A stretch of DNA of 64,000 bases, from NCBI GenBank assembly GCA_002428965.1, contig DIYI01000005.1:62829-126828 (forward strand), given 5' to 3'. Below are positions 60,797 through 64,000 of the stretch, in pieces; within the stretch, counting starts at the first letter, position 1; the number at the start of each line of letters is the position of its first letter. The stretch comes from Jejuia sp. UBA6058. GTDB taxonomy: Bacteria > Bacteroidota > Bacteroidia > Flavobacteriales > Flavobacteriaceae. Under the pieces are notes generated by a model, which was not told the origin of the DNA, did not search any database, and saw only the letters and a list, made by a program, of their open reading frames with translations. A program made the position numbers and the translations under genes.

Positions 60797-61754
60797 AGAA
60801 CTGATTAATAATCATATTCGCGACTCGAAGCGCCTCAGTGCCATCATGTAAAGTTACTTCAGGTTTTGTGTCATTATTTATGGCATCTGCAAAAGTTTCC
60901 AACTCCATTAAGATTGAATTTACATCGGGTATGTTAGGGTTGTCAAAATATATTTGTTTTTTCACACCTTCGGCATTTTGTAAAATCATATCGAAATCTC
61001 CAGGATTTTCAGGTGCATCTTTCATTTTAACCACTTCACATTTTTTCTCTAAAAAGTCTACAGAGATATAGGCATCTTTTTGAAAGAAACGTGCTTTACG
61101 CATTTTCTTCAATGATATTCTGCTAGCTGTTAAATTTGCTACACAGCCATTTTTGAATTCAATTCTGGCATTAGCAATGTCTGGTGTGTCGCTTATTACG
61201 GCAACACCACTAGCAGAGATATGTTTCACTTCAGATTTTACGATGCTTAAAATAATATCAATATCGTGGATCATTAAATCTAAAACTACAGGCACATCAG
61301 TACCCCTAGGATTAAATTCTGCTAAACGATGCGTTTCAATAAACATGGGAGATTTGATATCATCCTTTACCGCCAAAAATGCAGGATTAAAACGTTCTAC
61401 ATGACCCACTTGTCCTTTAACTTTGTTTAGGGCTACCAATGCTCTAATATCTTCCGCTTCCGCAACAGTATTTGTAATGGGTTTTTCAATAAAAATATGT
61501 TTGCCTTTACTTATGGCTTTAATAGCACACTCGTGGTGCGATAATGTTGGGGTAACAATATCTACCACATCAACGGCTTCTATTAAATCTTCAACAGTAT
61601 CAAAGCTTTTATATCCAAACTCTTCGGCCACTTTTTTTGCGTTTGAAGCATCTGGATCGTAGAACCCAACCAGTTCGTATTTTTCAGATTGATTTAAAAG
61701 GCGTAAATGAATTTTCCCTAAGTGACCAGCACCAAGAACCCCAGCTTTTAGCAT
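60795..61754 (-). CDS. Gfo/Idh/MocA family oxidoreductase
   Basis: 319 residues. An N-terminal Rossmann domain with GAGHLGKIHLR (8-18) binds NAD(P), and the family motif EKP occurs near residue 94 (IFIEKPITN). The C-terminal alpha/beta domain completes the fold. Substrate, usually a sugar or cyclitol derivative, cannot be told. The stop codon lies at the edge of a CCCCTCC repeat. The gene is transcribed away from pcm. Confidence 0.9.
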   Translation of the reverse strand: MLKAGVLGAGHLGKIHLRLLNQSEKYELVGFYDPDASNAKKVAEEFGYKSFDTVEDLIEAVDVVDIVTPTLSHHECAIKAISKGKHIFIEKPITNTVAEAEDIRALVALNKVKGQVGHVERFNPAFLAVKDDIKSPMFIETHRLAEFNPRGTDVPVVLDLMIHDIDIILSIVKSEVKHISASGVAVISDTPDIANARIEFKNGCVANLTASRISLKKMRKARFFQKDAYISVDFLEKKCEVVKMKDAPENPGDFDMILQNAEGVKKQIYFDNPNIPDVNSILMELETFADAINNDTKPEVTLHDGTEALRVANMIINQF

Positions 61755-61954
61755 AATATTTTACAGGTATTGAAGTTTTAGTTTTTTATGAAATTAATTG
61801 AAAATGAAGCGACTAAAATAAAAGCGCTCTCTTCAATTTTCTTGTTTAAAGATACTTAAATTTAAATTCTGAAAAAACTGTTTTCCCTTTAAAAATGATT
61901 GGTAGTTATTGTGAATAAATTCCTTTATTTTAGCTGAAATAACTTCCCAAAACA

Positions 61955-62599
61955 TTGAAAGATACTTTTAAGCACCAAGGATTACGCCAACAATTAGTTA
62001 ACGTTATAAAATCTAAAGGCATACAAGATGAAGCTGTATTGAGTGCTATTGGAAAAATACCACGACATCTATTTATGGATTCTGGGTTTTTAGATCATGC
62101 GTATCAAGACAAAGCGTTTCCTATAGCCGCAGACCAAACCATTTCTCAACCTTATACGGTTGCGTTTCAAACGGAGCTATTGCAAGTTTTAAAAGGTGAT
62201 AAAATATTGGAAATAGGTACAGGTAGTGGCTACCAAACGGCTGTATTATGCCTGTTGGGAGCTAAAGTTTATAGTATTGAACGCCAGCAAGAACTCTTTA
62301 AAAGGACAAGTAAGTTTTTGCCAAAACTAGGGTACAGAGCAAAGAAATTAATTTTTGGTGATGGTTATAAAGGTTTAATAGAAGAAGCACCTTTTGATAG
62401 CATAATCGTGACCGCCGGAGCACCATTTGTACCAAAAGCCTTATTGGGGCAGCTAAAAGAAGATGGTGGGCGTTTAGTGATTCCTGTTGGTGATGATGTG
62501 CAAGTAATGACCTTGTTTATTAGAAAAGGGCCAAAAGAATTTGAGCAGCATGAATTAGGTGAGTTTCGTTTTGTGCCCTTGTTGGAGGATAAGAATTAA
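61955..62599 (+). CDS. pcm: Protein-L-isoaspartate O-methyltransferase
   Basis: 214 residues from TTG 61955, where homologues begin (KDTFKHQGLRQQLV); no ATG fits. Methylates isoaspartate formed by protein ageing, using S-adenosylmethionine. Motifs: MDSGFLDHAYQDKAFPIAAD, QTISQPYTVAFQTELL, SAM loop EIGTGSGYQTAVL, and the C-terminal GGRLVIPVG. No signal peptide; cytosolic. Confidence 0.95.
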   Translation: MKDTFKHQGLRQQLVNVIKSKGIQDEAVLSAIGKIPRHLFMDSGFLDHAYQDKAFPIAADQTISQPYTVAFQTELLQVLKGDKILEIGTGSGYQTAVLCLLGAKVYSIERQQELFKRTSKFLPKLGYRAKKLIFGDGYKGLIEEAPFDSIIVTAGAPFVPKALLGQLKEDGGRLVIPVGDDVQVMTLFIRKGPKEFEQHELGEFRFVPLLEDKN

Positions 62600-62616
62600 A
62601 AAGTGCTAACCTTAAA

Positions 62617-62979
62617 ATGAATTTGAAGTCTAAGTTGCTTAAAATTGCTATTGCTTTTTTAATTCTGTTTGTTTTTATCTACAACTCCAAAACTGACTAT
62701 TACAATAAGGATAAAGAGTTTTTTGAAAATAATGTGCATGGAGTTATTTGTAATATTAAAAAAACAAGAGGGACAAAGATTTATTATAACACAACAGATT
62801 TTTTCTATCTATCTATACTTAAAAGCAAGGATATCAAAATTCACGATTCAATTTACAAGAAACAAAAATCTGACTTAAATTTATTTCGTAAGGATAAAGA
62901 TGGAAAATACTTTTTTTTGAAAAAAATAGAGATAAAAGCTCCAAAAGATAACTACTTTGAATACTTTTTTGATTTTTAA
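62617..62979 (+). CDS. Hypothetical exported or membrane-anchored protein
   Basis: 120 residues. One N-terminal hydrophobic helix (about 8-22, LLKIAIAFLILFVFIYN) is followed by a Lys- and Tyr/Phe-rich soluble part with a conserved-looking NNVHGVICNIKKTRGTKIYY segment. It starts 17 bases after pcm. The pattern resembles small flavobacterial exported proteins but I do not recognise a family. Confidence 0.55.
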   Translation: MNLKSKLLKIAIAFLILFVFIYNSKTDYYNKDKEFFENNVHGVICNIKKTRGTKIYYNTTDFFYLSILKSKDIKIHDSIYKKQKSDLNLFRKDKDGKYFFLKKIEIKAPKDNYFEYFFDF

Positions 62980-63011
62980 ATTCCTTTGTTATATCCGTTT
63001 GACTTAGCTTT

Positions 63012-63626
63012 TTAATTTATTTTAACGAAAACCCCAAACAACTCATTGCCCATTCTCGGAGGAATAGAGTTATAACATTTCTCAAAAGTGTTTATTTTAA
63101 AGTAAGGCTCAAAATAACCCAAATATTCTTTTTTAGAACCACCAAACGGGCGTTTTTCCATTTCACCAGTTAAAGGAAAATTGAACCAAAGTCCGACAAG
63201 TTTTCCATTTTTAGTGAGTAACTCATGCGTTTGTTTTGCATAAGCCTTTCTGGTTTCAGGTAATGGCGGAAAAGAGCAAAAAAAGGTTTGTTCTAATATT
63301 AAATCGTAGTTGCCTTGATGCTCAAAAAAATCATCTTGTAATATCTGTTCAGCAGGAAAGTCAGGTACTCTTTTTTGAAAGGCCTCAAGCGGTTCCTTGG
63401 CAATATCTAAAACATGAACATTTTTAAACCCTTTTGAAAATAGATACTCAGCTTCATAAGCATTACCTGCTCCAGGAATTAGAATGTTTAAGTCTTTATT
63501 TTCCAGTTGGTCTATATAAGTTTTTAATGGAGTCGAGGGTCCACCAATATCCCAACCTGTATTTTGCTCTTGGTAGCGTTTGGACCAGTAGTTTTTTGTT
63601 GAAATTGAGGAGTTATGATCATTCAT
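63012..63626 (-). CDS. TPMT-family SAM-dependent methyltransferase
   Basis: 204 residues of the thiopurine S-methyltransferase family. Family signs are W/Y...RYQEQNTGWDIGGPSTPL at the N-terminus, the SAM loop ILIPGAGNAYEAEYLFSKG, VLDIAKEPLEAF, and the FFCSFPPLPETRKAYA segment. Methylates sulfur-, selenium- or similar small-molecule targets; the substrate is not known. It appears monocistronic and converges on the 62617 gene. Confidence 0.88.
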   Translation of the reverse strand: MNDHNSSISTKNYWSKRYQEQNTGWDIGGPSTPLKTYIDQLENKDLNILIPGAGNAYEAEYLFSKGFKNVHVLDIAKEPLEAFQKRVPDFPAEQILQDDFFEHQGNYDLILEQTFFCSFPPLPETRKAYAKQTHELLTKNGKLVGLWFNFPLTGEMEKRPFGGSKKEYLGYFEPYFKINTFEKCYNSIPPRMGNELFGVFVKIN

Positions 63627-63658
63627 ATTTTAACGCATAAGTAAAATAAAACAAACGT

Positions 63659-63718
63659 GTCATCCTGAACTTGTTTCAGGATCTACTAATTGAGATGCTG
63701 AAATAAATTCAGCATGAC
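63659..63718. repeat. Palindromic intergenic repeat (copy 3, long form)
   Basis: GTCATCCTGAACTTGTTTCA...GATCT joined to GAGATGCTGAAATAAATTCA with GCATGAC at the end. The outer ends GTCAT/ATGAC are inverted, and each half is itself a small palindrome. Copies 1 and 2 (2370, 19307) match its first half. Confidence 0.75.
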
Positions 63719-63748
63719 AAAGATAAGTGACTTGATTTAGTGTTATTC

Positions 63749-64000
63749 CTATTCATGATTTAATGGTTTCCACAAATCATCCCAATTCGGATTTTCTTTC
63801 TCAATTAAATTGATTTTCCATTCTCTATGCCAATTTTTCAACTGTTTTTCCCTTTTAATAGCATCATCAATAAATTGAAATTCTTCAAAATACACCAAAC
63901 GTTTCAACTTATATTTAGCAGAAAACGAGTCGCCTTCACCTAAAATATGCCTTTCCATTCTGTCATCAATTCCTCCTGTAACTCCAATGTAAAGTACACC
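63749..64000 (-). CDS. GIY-YIG nuclease domain protein (5' end outside window)
   Basis: The frame is open to the window edge: the encoded residues GVLYIGVTGGIDDRMERH precede the internal Met at 63958. This is the YIG half of a GIY-YIG endonuclease domain of the small UPF0213 kind; the N-terminal GIY residues lie beyond base 64000. The C-terminal part KLKRLVYFEEFQFIDDAIKREKQLKNW is typical of these ~95-residue proteins. Often annotated as excinuclease-like; function is unproven. Confidence 0.88.
   Translation of the reverse strand, partial: GVLYIGVTGGIDDRMERHILGEGDSFSAKYKLKRLVYFEEFQFIDDAIKREKQLKNWHREWKINLIEKENPNWDDLWKPLNHE

Noticed and set aside
1..64000. CRISPR array, tRNA or prophage
   Set aside because: No regularly spaced direct repeats, no cloverleaf-like sequences in the gaps, and no phage structural or integrase genes were seen.

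Overview
The window is one AT-rich chromosomal segment of a member of the Bacteroidota, almost certainly family Flavobacteriaceae. The evidence is a sulfatase carrying a type IX secretion (T9SS) C-terminal sorting domain, a PorP/SprF-type protein, many small Bacteroidota-only families (DUF6095, DUF6146, DUF6252, DUF6787, GSCFA), promoters of the TTG-N19/20-TAnnTTTG kind, no obvious Shine-Dalgarno sites, and the short palindromic repeats common between flavobacterial genes. No genus can be named from the sequence alone. No tRNA, rRNA, CRISPR array, prophage, plasmid gene or intact insertion sequence was seen.

Layout. 1-3351: alaS (5' end cut by the window) and a GSCFA protein. 3432-9733: a lipoprotein, a beta-propeller protein, a small membrane protein, a TPR sensor kinase with its LuxR-type regulator, and a DUF4230 protein. 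A shared TACG-N8-CGTATTG element lies before the lipoprotein and before the regulator gene. 9850-15514: a DinB-like protein, then on the minus strand murQ with a small membrane gene, and a tripartite efflux operon (HlyD adaptor, MacB-type permease, TolC) that lacks its own ATPase. 15675-20340: monomeric isocitrate dehydrogenase, a gene-free stretch that looks like a noncoding RNA unit, rplS, a repeat element and a lone ankyrin gene. 20479-25127: S10 peptidase, a TIGR02757 protein, an MFS transporter, a LolD-like ATPase and a small membrane protein. 25145-29461: a TonB receptor locus with an acidic lipoprotein and a tiny His/Cys-rich protein, probably for metal uptake, followed by two small genes. 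29647-36973: a secreted sulfatase, a DUF937 protein, serA and serC (serine synthesis), a LuxC-like acyl-CoA reductase divergent from a ferredoxin, and a secreted protein with a thrice-repeated EMPSLDFF motif. 37169-47484: an envelope gene pair, a surface protein, ychF, two membrane proteins, and parE-parC. 47509-61754 (minus strand): a PorP-SPOR fusion, miaA-argE, a lone LRR gene flanked by direct repeats, a potassium channel with a zinc ribbon, a yggS / exonuclease-GIY-YIG / DUF3857 operon, DUF1015, a hypothetical gene, 3-hydroxyacyl-CoA dehydrogenase and a Gfo/Idh/MocA oxidoreductase. 61955-64000: pcm, a hypothetical gene, a TPMT-type methyltransferase and a GIY-YIG gene cut by the window end.

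Most of the window is ordinary core genome. The items most worth a second look are the putative ~475-nt noncoding RNA between rplS and icd, the exonuclease gene whose conserved N-terminus has no ATG/GTG/TTG, the shared operator-like motif around the two-component system, the LRR gene between direct repeats beside a dispersed repeat that also neighbours the ankyrin gene, and the EMPSLDFF repeat protein.
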